DNA of 64,000 nt from Tachypleus tridentatus (GCF_004210375.1 NC_134834.1:137115009-137179008), one strand, 5' to 3'; shown: positions 34,363-48,289, counted from the stretch's first letter. Program-made: numbers and translations. Notes: generated by a model not told the origin, from the sequence alone.

Positions 34363-35839
34363 TGCTGTCCTTATTTAGTGTTTGAATTTGAAATCACTAT
34401 TTTTGTTAAGAAAAACATTCTAATTATATGCAAGAGATGAATAACAAATGCATACCGAAAAATCAGAACAATTGGAGTGGCATTTAGCTGGCTGATTAAT
34501 AGTTGCAAAGACAGACTTTATCATAAAATAAAATTGAGATAAACCAAGTAGCCTATAATTCAAATCTATCAATAATTATTAAACTTATTTGAGATTTTTT
34601 TTCATCTGTACTGTTTGAAAAATATGACACATTTTAGCTGAAATATACAAATATATATACATGATCACCAGAGGGCACTAATCTTTGAATTCTGTAATCT
34701 AAATCAGCTTAATTAGTTGACTAAAAATTTATTTATTTTTAATCTCTTGTACGTTTCCGTGTAGTACACAAAACATTATGTAGTGAATTCAAGTTGTTAG
34801 TAGGCAATTTATTGAAAATGAAATAAGACTGTTTTGAAATTTAATATAATTTTTTATGTTAACAAATATCTGTTAAATTCGCATGATAGATGTGTGAAGT
34901 AGTTATTATAATTGTAAAAATTATTTAAGTTGTTAACAAGCATGAACCTGTGTTAGTGAGAATGGTTTATTCAAACTGTTCATATGGTAAAAATGTTTAT
35001 CATATCTATTGCTTTTACTGAACTTCTTTGTCCAAATTTGAGCTCTTGATATTTAGAAATGTACGATAAACATGTTATTGAAACAAAGAATTAAATATCC
35101 AGTATTTTAACTCGACAGTTTCTTAGAAAGAAAGACTTATAGTAAAAATAAAATAATATTTTTAGTTCATAAGCTACACCTTTCTTATAGTTTTAGAATG
35201 GAATCTTTTATAAATTGTGGGATTTAAGTATGGTCATTTTTTGAACCAGCATATAGGTCATTGATCTTTCACAATATCGACTATTGGATTTGTTACCTAA
35301 AGAGTGGTTACCAATTGAGATTGTTTCTGTAGTTTTATTTGTTTTGAATCGTTGCTTATAGACTTCTTGATCTCATTGTAATTTACTTTTTTATCTGAAG
35401 CGACGCTTTATCCAGAATTGATTGAGAATTTGAAAGCAGTTTAGGACAAAGGTAAGAGATTAACATGAACTCGGAAAAAACTTTGAAGCAAGAACTGATA
35501 TTCGAAGTACAGCCTTGCAAAATGTTTGCATATTTTAAATCGAATAAGATCATTATTATTGAGGTGAAATACAAATACACTTAGCATTGTCAAACTTAGA
35601 AACACGCAGATATTAAACATCTATATATGTCGTTTGTATAACGAGACAGGTTCTATAGGCATCATTAACGATTTATTATAACAACAAATAATTTTATCAG
35701 ACAACTATAGAAAGATGCGAAATTCAACATTTCGCCTGTCACTACAAAACTTTATCAAAATATATATACTGTCAAAATACAACATCAAATTATTATAAAT
35801 ATCTCTGTTACCTTATATTAGTTCATATTAAACACTCAG
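34363..35839. other. Intergenic, no recognised feature
   Basis: AT-rich; minus ORF 35383-35580 has no recognisable feature. Confidence 0.5.
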
Positions 35840-36800
35840 TACCTGGTTAATCCTCCTCGTGCACTAATAACCTTCACAAGTGGCATGCTGTTTGTGATGT
35901 TATTGATGTGATCCACAGCACAGTGATTTCATCCCAACCTGTTAATAGAAGTCACTGTAACTCAGCTACAGTAGTTGTTTTAAAGTCGTGGTTAGCAATT
36001 TTCCGATTCAACAGTTTTAAATGGGATTACAGTCTGGAGACTTTGCTGGCCATGGCAATCTTGTAACGTTCTCCTGTTCGAGTTAATCCTGTGTAATATG
36101 CGCATTATAAGTAGTAAAATTATCATCCTCGAAAAGGTAGAAATTACCAAACTAGCATATAGCAAAAAGTTTTTCTCCATGTAACGCTTGAAAGAGGCGC
36201 CATTGATGTTTCTTTGGAGGATAGGATGAGCAGTTTTTCTCCCATGTTCTCTGGCCAAACATGTATTGCACCATCTCCTGCATTTTCCTTTATATGTTAG
36301 TCAGGAAAATAGACGAAAACGACTTCTACTTTTAGTTTAAAAAGCTGGAAACAGGTCTCGTTTGAAAAGATGACATGTTACGAGTGTGCTAACTGTAAAT
36401 TGGCATGGTGTCTTACCTAAGTAATACAGTAACGCCAGTAAATTCTGGTTAATATTGATTTACGGAGATCCCTTCTTGCAAAATAACTTTGTTTGGTTGG
36501 TCTCCTACTAACAGTTCTTTTGGATACTGTGGAATTAATGTATTCATGTCGTTTCTGTCGAAAGGTGTTGCAAGACTTTTTTTAACTTTGACATTTTAAC
36601 CTGATCAAAACACGGTCATTATCAGCAGTAATTTTTTGTAGTATACCAGTAGATTTTCCTGAAACAATGTTTTCTATAGTCAAATGACGTTAGAATGCAC
36701 TTGGATACCCTAAGTTTTTGGCACTATCCATTTCCTTCATATCATTTCTGGACAGCCGAACAATTTGATACCCTATAACTTCTGGCACGTGACGAGACAT
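35840..36800 (-). pseudogene. Tc1-like transposase pseudogene
   Basis: Read on the minus strand in shifting frames: HTH region STVSKRTVSRRPTKQSYFAR (about 36500), HVIFSNETCFQLFKLK (about 36350; the first catalytic Asp of FSDES reads Asn), HVWPENMGEKLL with SKETSMAPLSS (about 36200), EDDNF (about 36130), WPAKSPDCNPI (about 36025-36060) and a C-terminus MPLVKVISARGGLTRY followed by a stop region (about 35845-35895). This is the whole Tc1/mariner transposase order. Several stops and shifts make it inactive. Such proteins cut and paste DNA at TA sites. Terminal inverted repeats were not found. The ORF at 35992-36258 is part of it. Confidence 0.85.
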
Positions 36801-37028
36801 GACTCTACAACAAATACTGAGTGTTGACCTGTTTCGAAAAAATACTATACCAAAAGCACATCATTTTATACAATACAAGTGTGTTTGTGTGTTTTCAGAA
36901 CAACTGTTCAAAATAACTTCTACAGACCAGAATAATAAGTCGTACATGTTCGTACAATCATACGCTACCTTCTCTGTTACTTCTCAGATATTTAGTTACT
37001 TAATACCTACTCTATGTATGTAGACAAT

Positions 37029-37098
37029 ACTCAATACAAAACAGTGTGTAAACGTTTTACTCAATATAAAACAGTGTGTAAACGTTTTACTCAATACT
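37029..37098. repeat. 30-bp tandem repeat, 2.3 copies
   Basis: 37029-37058 and 37059-37088 (actcaataYaaaacagtgtg...) differ at one base, with a partial third (actcaatact). Confidence 0.92.
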
Positions 37099-38859
37099 AT
37101 AACTGGATTTCTTCTTTTATTTTCATTTAATTAACAGTGAGACTTTATTTATTCACCTTTGAATATAGGAAAGTTCGAAGTAAGAAAAAGAAAGTCAAGT
37201 TTTATTTGCGGTGAAATAACATGTGATGCATTCTTTCTTTATGCTTGAATTATTATTGTAAAGCCCACTATTTAAATAATCTGATTTTTTGAGTAGTTTA
37301 TCTGTTTGATTGTACTACCCATAAATAGATAACTTAGTGTACATAAATGATAAGTTCATTTTCTTTTCTTTTTGTAGCTTCACTCAATTGTTATTCTACT
37401 GGTTTTTTTTAATCTTGTTGGACAAGTTTACTTTGTGCAAAATATTTATGTGACACGAGGGGATCAGTTTGGCACACTACATAAAATACAATTAGGGACT
37501 AGGCCGAGATAAAATAACCTATAGTTTGCACAAACTAGCTTCAACATGAATGTGCTGATTTGCTACCTTGATCCTTCACAGAAACTGGCTTGATATTTCT
37601 AGAGAAGGAGATGCTGCTCATGTTCTCAGTTAATCTGTAAGTTAAGTTAATGATAGTGTACTTTAATGCATTTTTGTTACCTTGCACAGACAAATTTCTG
37701 AATTTATTGATTTCAGTTAGCAAGGAGATGTGTAGAGTAGTCATTTCCTTGAAATTCAGACTGGCCATAAATGCACATGAAAGAGGATAGCACTGTTTCA
37801 TCCTGAGACAACGGTTTTCAGTGGATGGATTGTGTTGTTTTTATTGTCTATTTTCTTTAAAAATCCAATGTTGTACTCTTAGTGTTTTAGTAATTTACTT
37901 TAATGTTGTAACTTATGTTATTGACCAAGTGCAGGGAATTTTGACCAAAGATGAGTTTTATTGCCTTGCTGTTATTGGAAGCTACACATTCATCTTTTTT
38001 TTTTGTACCAGTTTGAAGTTTAGCTCGTATCTGAAGTGGAATAATCTTGAAAGAAATCATTGATCTAGATGCTTGCTGGTGGATCTTTTGTTTGTATTAC
38101 AAAAATGGTGGACCAAATTAATCAAAGCTAACCACCATTACAAATCTAGTACCTAGCCCTGGGAAAATGCTTGTCTCAGATAACTACGTACAGATCAGCT
38201 GTAATGCCAATGGCTATAGGTATGAGGATCTCATAAAGGAAAGAATTACACTTCATGAAGTGCTTAATAAACAGGTATAACCAAGAGAAAATACAACATG
38301 TTGAAATAAACAAGTATCATTTGTGGATCACACAATGAATAAGCAGAAGAACCAGTTCACAAAAGCTACAAATTGAGTGAATTACTAATAAGCTAGTGCT
38401 CGTACAACGTGCCTTGAAATTGAAGGTCAGAGCTTCCAAACATGCCATAGCCCACACCTACTTCTTAAAAACCATCAATAATATAACGCTAGTGCCACCA
38501 TAAATGCTGACAATCACAGATACAACATAACTTTGTCTACCAGTAGTGAAGAAGAAACAGTGACATAGGTCAGGCCCTAAAAAACACACTTCAAATTTTG
38601 TCAGTGGAAGAATATACCTGTGTAATATCATATTAGGAAAGAATAATTTTTTAGTGTTAATAAACCCAACTTTGAGAAAATTTCGAATATGATATTCATT
38701 TTCGTCTTCTTACAGCTGAAACTGAGAAAGTTAAAGACATTTAACTTGGCTTGTACTGTGTCACAGGCATGTATATTAACGTCACTACCAATAGTTCTTA
38801 AAAATGTACAATTTTTCATTTTTAATGAATCCACACTAAAAGATATACAGTGTGTGTGT
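37099..38859. other. Intergenic; unassigned block 37.5-38.6 kb
   Basis: The minus ORF 37541-37801 reads KEMTTLHISLLTEINKFRNL and NALKYTIINLTYRLTENMSS, of mixed composition. The plus strand of 38140-38600 reads LALGKCLSQITTYRSAVMPM in a broken frame. These could be old element or retrocopy sequence; no family recognised. Confidence 0.3.
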
Positions 38860-38966
38860 TCTTATAGCAAAGCCACATTGGGCTATCTGCTGAGCCCACC
38901 GAGGGGAATCGAACCCCTGATTGTAGCGTTGTAAGTCCGTATACATACCGCTGTACTAGCGGGGGG
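38860..38966 (-). repeat. SINE-3 full copy (tRNA-derived)
   Basis: The reverse complement reads ccccccgctagtacagcggt atgtatacggacttacaacg ctacaatcaggggttcgatt cccctcggtgggctcagcag atagcccaatgtggctttgc. The A-box-like tagtacagcggta and B box ggttcgattcccc show a tRNA origin. The putative anticodon loop ttacaa would carry TAC (Val), but the fold was not computed. Confidence 0.85.
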
Positions 38967-38984
38967 AAAAAATATACAGCCTCT

Positions 38985-39120
38985 TGCTTTGGTTTTGGTT
39001 GCTGTTAAGCGTAAAGTTATAAAATAGGCTATTTGTGCTCTGCTTTCCACGATTATTTTGAAACCCCCTATTTTACTGTTTTAAGTTTTCAGACTTAACA
39101 CAAAGCTATTGGGAGCGAAA
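38985..39120 (-). repeat. SINE-2 copy, diverged
   Basis: ttataaaataggctatttgt gctctgctttccacgatt... tttgaaaccccctattttac, minus orientation. Confidence 0.5.
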
Positions 39121-39269
39121 GAGATCTGAATACGAATATACACAATGCATATATGAAATCATGGAAAAGGATATGCACTAGAAATATATAGTTTCATGAG
39201 AAAGGATTTGCACTAAGATTGTACGAATTCTTAACTTGGATGTACATTATCTGTCTCCTATTGGTTTTG

Positions 39270-39378
39270 CAGTATGTCTGCGGACTTAGAATATTAGACT
39301 CTGGGTTTCGGTATCCGTGGTGGGCAGAGCACAGAGAACCCATTGTGTAGATTTGTGCTTAACTTCAAACAACTACAT
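39270..39378 (+). repeat. SINE-2 copy
   Basis: gcagtatgtctgcggactta, gactctgggtttcggtatcc gtggtgggcagagcacagag aacccattgtgtagatttgt gcttaacttcaaac: head, B-box-like region and tail in plus orientation. Confidence 0.78.
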
Positions 39379-41696
39379 TATCGATGTGAATATTCGTGCT
39401 GTACCTGAAAGTTGTCAGCAGTTTCTAAATCTCTTGGCTTTCATTGAACAAAATTAATAAAATGTTTATTTATAATTATGTAGATAATCCAGTACTCAAA
39501 ATTAGATAGGCCAGCTTACAACGTATTTTACTTGTATATTTTAGAAATACTGCTAATATTTTATTTTCATTTTTTGTGATAATCAGTCATAATCAGTCAG
39601 TTGAAGTTCAGACCATTAAATCTAGTTCCAGTATAATGCCTTAAAAATCTAATATTAAAGTATTAAAGGAATGTAAAAAAAAAAAGAAAATTGTTTTTCA
39701 AAGTAAAATTCTCTTTGTTTGTTTTTAGAACGATTGTATCAGTTTGTATAATATATAAAGACAATGTCATCGCGGGCGACACAGTAAAGGTTCCAGCAAG
39801 AGATTCGAAAATTCACTATTAAACAAAAAAGTATCTAACGTAGAGAACAGTCCATAATATCTTTTTACATAAGAACATACTTATGTTATTAGTTTTAAAG
39901 AAGAATTCTACTGGTTAGCTGGCCTTACGAGGCACCTGACCAAGAATAATTTACACCAAACTAAATTTCACAAATGAGAAATTTTATGTTTTAAAGAAAA
40001 ATAAATAGAGAAAGTACCTGATAAGGAATAAAGTTTTACCTAAATTTCCAGGTGTTGGTGAATAAAACATTAAAAATAAAATCCACATTTCTACCCATTC
40101 AAACATGTATTGTGTCTAATTTTCGTAAGAGTGTTATATGAAGATCAAAATATAAGCTTGTTTCAAAAATATAAAAACAGGAATTACTGATCAAGCTGAA
40201 ATAGGTTGATTATCAAATATCAAAAAATAAGATAAAGAAATTGTATAAAAAATTAACAATCGCAACCACTGAAAATGAAATAAATGACAAAACTGAATGT
40301 CATACTTCTTAGATAAAAATATACTAAAATACAGAAATAGTGAAAAGCTGTTAAGCACGTATGTAACTAAATTAGATATTGTTTTAAACATATTAGTATC
40401 AGAACATTGTAACTTATTGCAACATATTTATTCACTGACATTTTATATACTTCTATGCAGTAATGATTCAGTAACTAATGGCAACAAAAATACGATGTGC
40501 ATCGTTTTAGTAAGTACTTTTTACAGCAGTACTAAAGAAGGAAAAGTTTAAGTGTAAGAGGTATCATAAAAATATACATATACATTTTTACTGGCATGTG
40601 AATGCTTCGCATAACGTCTGCTGTGCGCGAGGAGATTCTGCGCTTCAGACAATCGACATGGTTTTATTGATCATCACTGATATTGTACTTACATACCTAA
40701 CTTCGAGACTGAGTCAAGTGGTACAACAAAAGCATGTTCTTCAGTAAAAAAGAAAAAGTACGTATTCTGAACGGTATTTTTAGACTTTGAATGTTTTGTT
40801 TTATGTAAGCCTTTGGTATATTTAGAAATAAACAGATAAACTAACGCTAGCATCTGTTTTACGTTATTTCAGCTTTTATTTGTAGAAAACTGATAAAAAT
40901 TGTTTACATATCGTGTAAATTACACATGAAGAAATTGTGCACAAAGGTAATTCGTGCATTAATGGAATGATGATGATTTCTCTTCATGTTATGGTCATAT
41001 GGCATGTGATAAATAAGTGGCTAGCTTAAACTGAAGAAGAAACCAAATGTGTAGCAGGTATCAAAGATCAAAACTATTTATTATATATTTAAAATATCAA
41101 GTTAAACCATATAGATATTATAAAGATTGGTACACTAAAACAAACTTTGTGAAACTTAAAACCAACACTGAATGTAAGATAATACTTTATTAAGAAAGAA
41201 CAATTTAAACATGCAAGTACTAACTAACTGATTTTTAAACACACGAGAGAACAACATATCCCGATTCCACTGGTGGAAATTAACACATAAAGTTCCCTAA
41301 AGAGAAATAAAGAATCGATCAGCAAAAATACGGATACATTCCTTTGAATAGGTGTAACCCACATGTATGGCTCTCATTCTGATCGAAGCAACTGCGGTAG
41401 ATAGAGTAAACGTCGATGGAGTGAACATAGTGTGTACAGATGACTCATGCAGTATCGATTTAGTGATTGATTACACCCTCGAGATATTTGTTTTTCTGGA
41501 AAAGCTTAGCACTTATTTATAAAAAAATATTTTAATCTCCACGACTTAAAAAGAAATTAAAAAAGTAAGAATTTGTTTACAGACACCCATATATATCAGT
41601 TCTGAGAAGGTAAGTTCGCGAGGTAAAGTTATTACACTTTTTAATATTTCACGATGACGACCCAGCATTTCTTTCTATTCCATTCGAGTTATAATT
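39379..41696. other. Intergenic, no recognised feature
   Basis: AT-rich, with overlapping low-complexity ORFs at 40191-40391 (-) and 40297-40551 (+) that are not credible genes. Confidence 0.5.
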
Positions 41697-41912
41697 TGAC
41701 TCCCTGATGGTCGTGGGTTCAAATCCCTGTCACACCAAACATGCTCGCCCCTTTAGCCGTGAAGGCGCTATAATGTGTCTGTCAATCTCACTATTCTTTT
41801 GTAAAAGATTAGCCCAAGAGTTGGTGCTGACTAGCTGACTTCCATCTAGTTTTACATTGCTAAATTAAGAACGTCTTGCAATGATAGCCTTTGGAAAACT
41901 TTATGTGAAATT
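41697..41912 (+). repeat. SINE-1 copy, head truncated
   Basis: Begins tgactccctgatggtcgtgg, B box gttcaaatccctgtcacacc, body catgctcgcccctttagccg, ctattcttttgtaaaagatt, diverged tail aaaactttatgtgaaattca. Confidence 0.82.
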
Positions 41913-44034
41913 CAAATCTTTCACTATTTTACTATCATCACTGTCATCTCAGGTTTTCAGAGAAAGCAGACCAACATAACATTGTAAATTTACGCTTGTT
42001 TGTTTGTTTTAACAGAAGGACTTGGGTTGCCACTGTTAGTAAAAACTTATACATCATTATCGACATAAAGAATGTCAGATAGAATTTTAACCACATACGG
42101 CAGTTTTCCTTATTACCAGAGCTCTTAATATCTCGTAACTATAAGAAGAAACAGCTTGAATTTCTGAACTGCAAATATTTCTATTTTCCATGAAGATATA
42201 TGTACCGTTAACAACAAAAACAACGATATCCTGACAAACTTTGAGAACTGTAAATACTTATATTCTCTGTACCGTTAACAACAATATTCTGAACACCCTT
42301 AACAGTTTCTGTATGAATAACCTCGTGTTATTTGAAATGCACTATGGCACAAAGTTACTCATAAGTGTCTTTTTGGATCTTTACTTGCTCAAAGAATTAA
42401 AGCGGCATAACTTTCCTGTAATCTTTCGATTCATATCTCCACATGAATGTCTGTTCATAGCTTTGCAAACAGCTAGTATCACAAAGCATATCTGGGTTTC
42501 TCAGTTGCAGGACGCTTCTGTCCCATCAGGCATAATTTAAACTAAAGAAACTGCTCTTTGATAATACTACTGAAGTTGTTATAGGAATTTTATCTCAGTA
42601 ACAGGAAGTCTCGCCATTCTGCTACTTTTGGTGTGACGTTTTAACCCAGTAGTTGTTGCAGTGATATTTTTTATTGAACTGTACTATATTAACTTCCTCT
42701 CACAGACGGCTTCATGTGCGTATTTCCCATATATCTTACCACATATAATCTCAGAATAATAATACTCCATTCTATAAACATGGAACCAGTGCACTGTTAC
42801 TTGCAATAACCATCACACTATCACTTCCATTATAACACGATAAACGTGTTGTGAAATATATCTATTCTGGATTTACACAGTTTAATATTCTTTCAGACTC
42901 AATACAGAAGGGTCAGGTAATCATAAATCCATAGATGTCTGACCTTTAGAAAGAGATTGTTTTATCCTACGTTTCTTCCTGTTTGTGTTTTCTACTCTTT
43001 AAATAAGATAGTTTATATCTATGGAAAAAGATCTCATTCTTGACAGTTTATTTTTGCTAACTGCTTTTTTAAACACATGTAACACCATCTTGGAGTTACT
43101 GGCTTTATCCAAAACCGTACTGTACCGTGCTATGTCAAAAATCTCATACACGAGACACGTTTGGGTTGCAAGAAACTGAGACTGTGATTCCATAAGACAT
43201 TTTGTGAGTAGTTGACTCATATTCAAGTCTGAGTCACGTCAGGACTACATACAACGTGTTTCCACTTCCTCTTCTATTTTCACACAATCCTTCATATGGT
43301 GAACCAACCCTTTTATGAATACAACTCAATCCAGACCCATGACCTTTCATGTCGTTGGAGCAATTCCGATGCAACGTATAAATTTCCAGGTTTTCTGGTT
43401 CGTCACACATCCTGTTGTTAAGTCGCAGTCAATTCCTCCATGTTGGTCACCCAATTTATTTTCGGTATTCTTCATTTTGTATCACCATTCCATGTGAGTA
43501 ATACCCTGCGAGGATCAGTATATCTAATGATATGTACAGAGCTCGTACCTTCTATACTAACAATGCAGGAGATCCACCTCTTAGCACTATGCATAACAGT
43601 AGTTCACTCAGATAACTTTTATATCAACGATGCTTGTGGCTCCAGTATTTCACTCACTGTGTTTGTTTTAACAGCTAGATGACTAATGACATAAAGCTGT
43701 AACAATTCTCTTGGCATATAGTATCAGAGAAGCTTTTGGTAACAGTACCTCTACTGGTATTGTCTCCCTTATGGTAAAAAAAACAACTAAACAAACGGTG
43801 CAACGCTCCGAGTGTGGATTATTCTAGGTTTCATAGCTTTCATTATGCAACGTCATTTCAAAGTACCATTTTTAAATTGGTAGTTTCGGGACACCATGTT
43901 CTTCGTAGAGTACTGAATTAAATTTGCCATAAACTAACATCATTATGCGCATAATATTCACTGAAAGCACAAATTCCATATTTTATAAAGCAACCTTACT
44001 CATTATCTTTTTACCACACCCATCAGCAGCACAG
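41913..44034. other. Intergenic; unassigned ORF-bearing block 42.2-43.7 kb
   Basis: Less AT-rich than its flanks, with plus ORFs at 42241-42540, 43315-43497 and 43440-43682 and a minus ORF at 42999-43226. None shows a known motif or consistent splice sites. Possibly old TE sequence. Confidence 0.3.
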
Positions 44035-44140
44035 CGAAATATCTGCGGACTTCCATTGGTAAAAACTAGGTTTCGATACCCATTTTGGGGAGCGCACACA
44101 TAGCCCATCTTGTAGCTTTGTGTTTAACTGCAGATAAACA
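44035..44140 (+). repeat. SINE-2 copy
   Basis: agcgaaatatctgcggactt, aaaactaggtttcgataccc attttggggagcgcacacat agcccatcttgtagctttgt gtttaactgcagataaacaa; plus orientation. Confidence 0.75.
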
Positions 44141-44879
44141 AACAAATTACCGTATAATTAGTATAATGACAGTATAACCTTTCGTTACGATGTATAGTGT
44201 TTTCCATATTATCCACAAACATTAAAATTAAATTTCATCCTCTTTTGTTTCATGATGCTCTGTACTAACTTAAGCACTAATGATACTCATCATGCAACTT
44301 AATTCACAGTTTTATGTTTGTGCTTTCTTGATATTTTTATGTTTAATAAAACTTAAAAAATATCGTTTCCAAACCAATGTTAAGGTGAGCACTTGTACAT
44401 ATGCAGCTGTAAACAACATCTACATTCGTTTTCGTTTTGCAGAGATTGGTTTATGAAATGAAATAAAAGGTTAATCGACATTTTAATCATTCTAAATTAT
44501 TATACTTTCTCACAAGAAATTATTTAGAATTATTATTTTGATTAGCATTAGATAGGTTCTTTTCAACTTTACTTATGTTCAAAGAGTTTTTAAATATGTG
44601 ACAACTAATGAAAAATATTTTGTATTCACTATGTTTAATATTTCCCTTAATGACGTTTCGTGTAAGCCAGTTGTAATTACTGACCACTAAGCAAATAAGT
44701 ATTTCCAAGTGGTTCAGCAGAAGATTCACTGATTTTGAACATTAAAATTCAGGGCTCGACATCAGTGGTAAATAAGGCCTAGATAGCCCATTGACTAGTT
44801 TTGCGTTAATGAAAGACACAAACAAACAAAAATTATAGATACTTTAGTTTCCATGTTTTAAAACGTTTAATGAGTTTGA

Positions 44880-44985
44880 TTGCTTGTTTGAAATTAAGCA
44901 CAAAGCTACACAATAGACTACCTGTGCTTTATACTCACCACTGGTGTCAAAACCCGGTTTCTAGCGGTGGACTTCGAAGCCAATC
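44880..44985 (-). repeat. SINE-2 copy (left arm of an inverted pair)
   Basis: gaaattaagcacaaagctac acaatagactacctgtgctt tatactcaccactggtgtca aaacccggtttctagcg; minus orientation. Confidence 0.75.
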
Positions 44986-45037
44986 GGGAATAATTAGTTA
45001 CTAAATTGATTTGTCTTTGTTTTATCTTACACGCTAA

Positions 45038-45122
45038 AATCCGGGTTTCGATACCCGTGGTGGGCAGAGCACAGATAGCTCATTGTGTAGCTTTGTGCTT
45101 AATTCAAAACAACAACAACAAC
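45038..45122 (+). repeat. SINE-2 copy (right arm of an inverted pair)
   Basis: aaatccgggtttcgataccc gtggtgggcagagcacagat agctcattgtgtagctttgt gcttaattcaaaacaacaac; plus orientation, ending in a CAA microsatellite. Confidence 0.82.
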
Positions 45123-47404
45123 AACTTTGTTTTATCTGATATATACATTTGTTCGTAATATTTGAAGATTTTTAAGATGCTATGCCAATTATTAAACCAG
45201 TAATCTAATATTTTTTCAAATTATTATCGCCGAATTGTTCGTATTATATGATGGATACGATATTGAAAATTCTTGAAGTGTATGAAATTAAGTTTTTATA
45301 ATGTCAAATTATGATTATCTTTACAAAACCGCTAACCACTGGATATCCGAGTAAAAACAAACTGTAATAGTCAGTAATTATCATTACTAGATATTCACTC
45401 ATCGATAACAAAAATTATCAACATTAGTTTCTCCAGCAATTTCATTATTACACTTTCAATCATAAGTGATATGCAAAATAAGTTTCAACTTTTCTATTTC
45501 TTTTAGGTATCCGCTAATTATCATCGTAGTACCTTACACCTCCGATAATAAAATCAGTTATTAAGTTTTATTTATCACTAAGTAATCAGTAATTGTCTTT
45601 ATTACACCTTTAACCATTAAACGACAAAAAAAACACACCTCATATGTGTCTCTAGAATACAGCCAGTAACTAGCATTTTCATACCTTCACCGCTAATAAC
45701 TTTTGTTAGTTTCTTGTTAAATGATATACTACAAAACTGGTTATTTATGCGCTTTGTTGTGACAACCACAAGTACCAAAAATGTAAATGTAAGATCTCTT
45801 TAGTGAACAAAGGATATATAAAAATACCATATATGTAACATGTAACATACAAAATACCCCTAAAAATGTCTTGTTCTGTTCTTTTGATAGATACTTGTTC
45901 AGGGTTACTGATGAAAGATGCAATTTCCCAAAACCGAAATAATTCAGTGATAAGGGGTGAATCGAATGAAACTTTGGATTTCATACGATTTAAAGTTACA
46001 ATTATTGCATGATTGTAGCAGTTTGTCTACCGCCACATCTTGCGTTATCGTTATCAAAATTGCCATATTCCCCCATCCCCAGCCTTTCGATCGTTCACTT
46101 AACTCCTTAGTAAATAGTGTTATTTTTCAGTATTAACGAAATACTTCAAGAAGAAATTGATGTGGATATACAAGCAGTGACTAACTTATGTTAACAGATT
46201 TAGTATTTGAAAACGCTAAAAACAAATAGAATTTGTCAATCTTGTTATTGTTATTGAAATAGAGATATGAAACATATTATTGAGACATTCACTCTGTTTT
46301 TATAAATACGTCCTAACTTTAAACCTGTAAGAATAAACCAACTTTATTTAACACTTTTCGAATTCTCGTAGGAGTCTATTAGACAGTAGAAAATTCAATA
46401 TAAGATAACAGAATTTTTCGAAAATGTTTTCGTACTCTAATTTTCTCCTTTCTTCAAAGAACAATACCCCATTAACAAGTTATGTTCTGTGCAATTTGAT
46501 AAGAAAATATGAATAACCTCTAAAGCTAGAAACATTCAACATCTGACTACTGGTGTGAAACATATATCACTTTTTTGTTTAACAATTCAATGCTTTAGAG
46601 GAATTCCTTAATAATTTTTAAAAACATGAGAAGACAGAAGGATGTATTTTGTATGCATGGGTTAAAAACCTTGAGAACAACTTTCTCATTGATTCAGTTC
46701 TTATGGAGTTCTTAAGATTACCACGAAAACACGCGAATAAATACAACATGCAAATGACATGACTATAACGATATTAGCTTGTCAGAAATGAATGAAACTG
46801 CGAGTGAAAGTTTTATTTGCAATGAAAATCATTTCTGAGCTTAAAACATTTTAAGCCATTTACTATACTGTAGGTCAGGACAAAGTTGTTCCAGTTTTCG
46901 CATAAAATGACCTTAAATTATATTTGATGCCATAATCACGTTTTCTATTCATGTTTGACGATCCAGTAGAGATCTGAAACAAATGAATTTAGAAAGACCG
47001 TTATACTATTACTCAAAGATGAGAGAGCATAATTAATAATATTATATTGTAACTTACTTTTGATTGAGTGTGGATATTCTACGGCATCTGTCGTTAAATA
47101 AAATTGCAGATATTCCGAACAATATTCCAGTTGCTACACATGAACTTCATCTTCCAGTTAAAATTACAAAAATCTTATGTTCCACTGTGATAATAAAAAT
47201 TACTATCAGATGCTGGATAGAAAGAACAAGATTTCATCTTCAAATTCTGAAAGCAATATTTTATTTTTATTTTATTTTTGACTTTTTAGAACTAAATTTT
47301 ATTTTTCTGTTTATCAGAAAATTTCTTTCAAATTACAGTAATAAGAAAAATATTTCATCTTTCAGCTGTTATAAAATATTTTATCTTCATGCCATCAGAA
47401 CGAG
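45123..47404. other. Intergenic, no recognised feature
   Basis: AT-rich. ORFs at 45741-45984 (-) and 47064-47507 (+) are Phe/Ile-rich with no domain; the second runs into the SINE-3 tail fragment. Confidence 0.5.
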
Positions 47405-47462
47405 TGTGTATGTTTTTTTATCGCAAAGCCCCGTCGGGCTATTTACTGAGTCCGCCGTCAGA
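47405..47462 (-). repeat. SINE-3 tail fragment
   Basis: tttatcgcaaagccccgtcg ggctatttactgagtccgcc gtcag matches the SINE-3 tail in minus orientation. Confidence 0.6.
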
Positions 47463-47769
47463 ACAACTTTAATCTTTCAGCTGTCAGTACAATATTTAAC
47501 ATTTTAACTCTTGTTTTACTAACACATAGAACATAAATTTCAAACTAAAAAATGCGACAAAGTTGCTGAAGTACGGAAAAACCAACTTCCTTTCAGAATA
47601 AACACATATAAGTAAGAAAAAGAGTTTTAGAAGCTAAGTTATTTTAAGATAGAAAAAATATTTTTTAGCATTTTTATAGTGCACTTTCACGAAGGTAAGT
47701 TAAGCGCAACTATTGCTATATTAAACTTTAAGTCAGGGTGAAAAAAATGATTGTCGAAGTCAACCTGCT

Positions 47770-48170
47770 GTCATGCTCATTCATGAGGGGACCTCCCAGA
47801 GAAGCTTCTGTTCTTTCAGTTTACCTCTCCTAGGATCGAAACATCCAATGCTGAAGATCCGTGAAGGGGAGGAGAGAATCCTGATGGTTGAGCGGCACAA
47901 CGCTATCACACCATTTTGGTCTTGAATTCCTGTAAACGGGAGGCCTTGGAATGCCTCTCCCCAGGGACAATCAGCAGATCCATTTGGGCTAGGATCAATC
48001 AAGTACCAGTGCTGGATGTTCTCAACAGGTGTTGTGGACGTTGTATCTGATGCTGGTGTTTGGGTATTGTGCTCACGAAACCCTGTTGTTGGTGCAATAT
48101 TCTTGTTTAGCATTGTAGTGGTCTCTTCATAGAGCTCGTGGTAGGTGGGGACCATGGACACTGAAATGTT
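47770..48170. repeat. GC-richer block with 126-aa antisense ORF, upstream of LINE D
   Basis: The minus strand is open for 126 codons (47781-48161), including VENIQHWYLIDPSPNGSADC and WGEAFQGLPFTGIQDQNGVI. It abuts the gag region of LINE copy D, which reads on the plus strand, so this may be that LINE's 5' UTR with an antisense open frame, or an unrelated repeat. Base composition differs sharply from the AT-rich DNA to the left. I do not recognise a protein family. Confidence 0.4.
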
Positions 48171-48289
48171 ATTATTTTATTATAGATACCGCCATTCAGA
48201 AAGAAAATTATTAAAAATAAAAAATAGATTATCGGAAAACGACGATTTGTGTAAGACTGTTATACAGTCACCATCAAAGTCGGATTAAC

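Noticed and set aside
47064..47507. Plus ORF of 147 aa
   Set aside because: Phe/Ile-rich AT-driven frame that runs into a SINE-3 tail; no motif.
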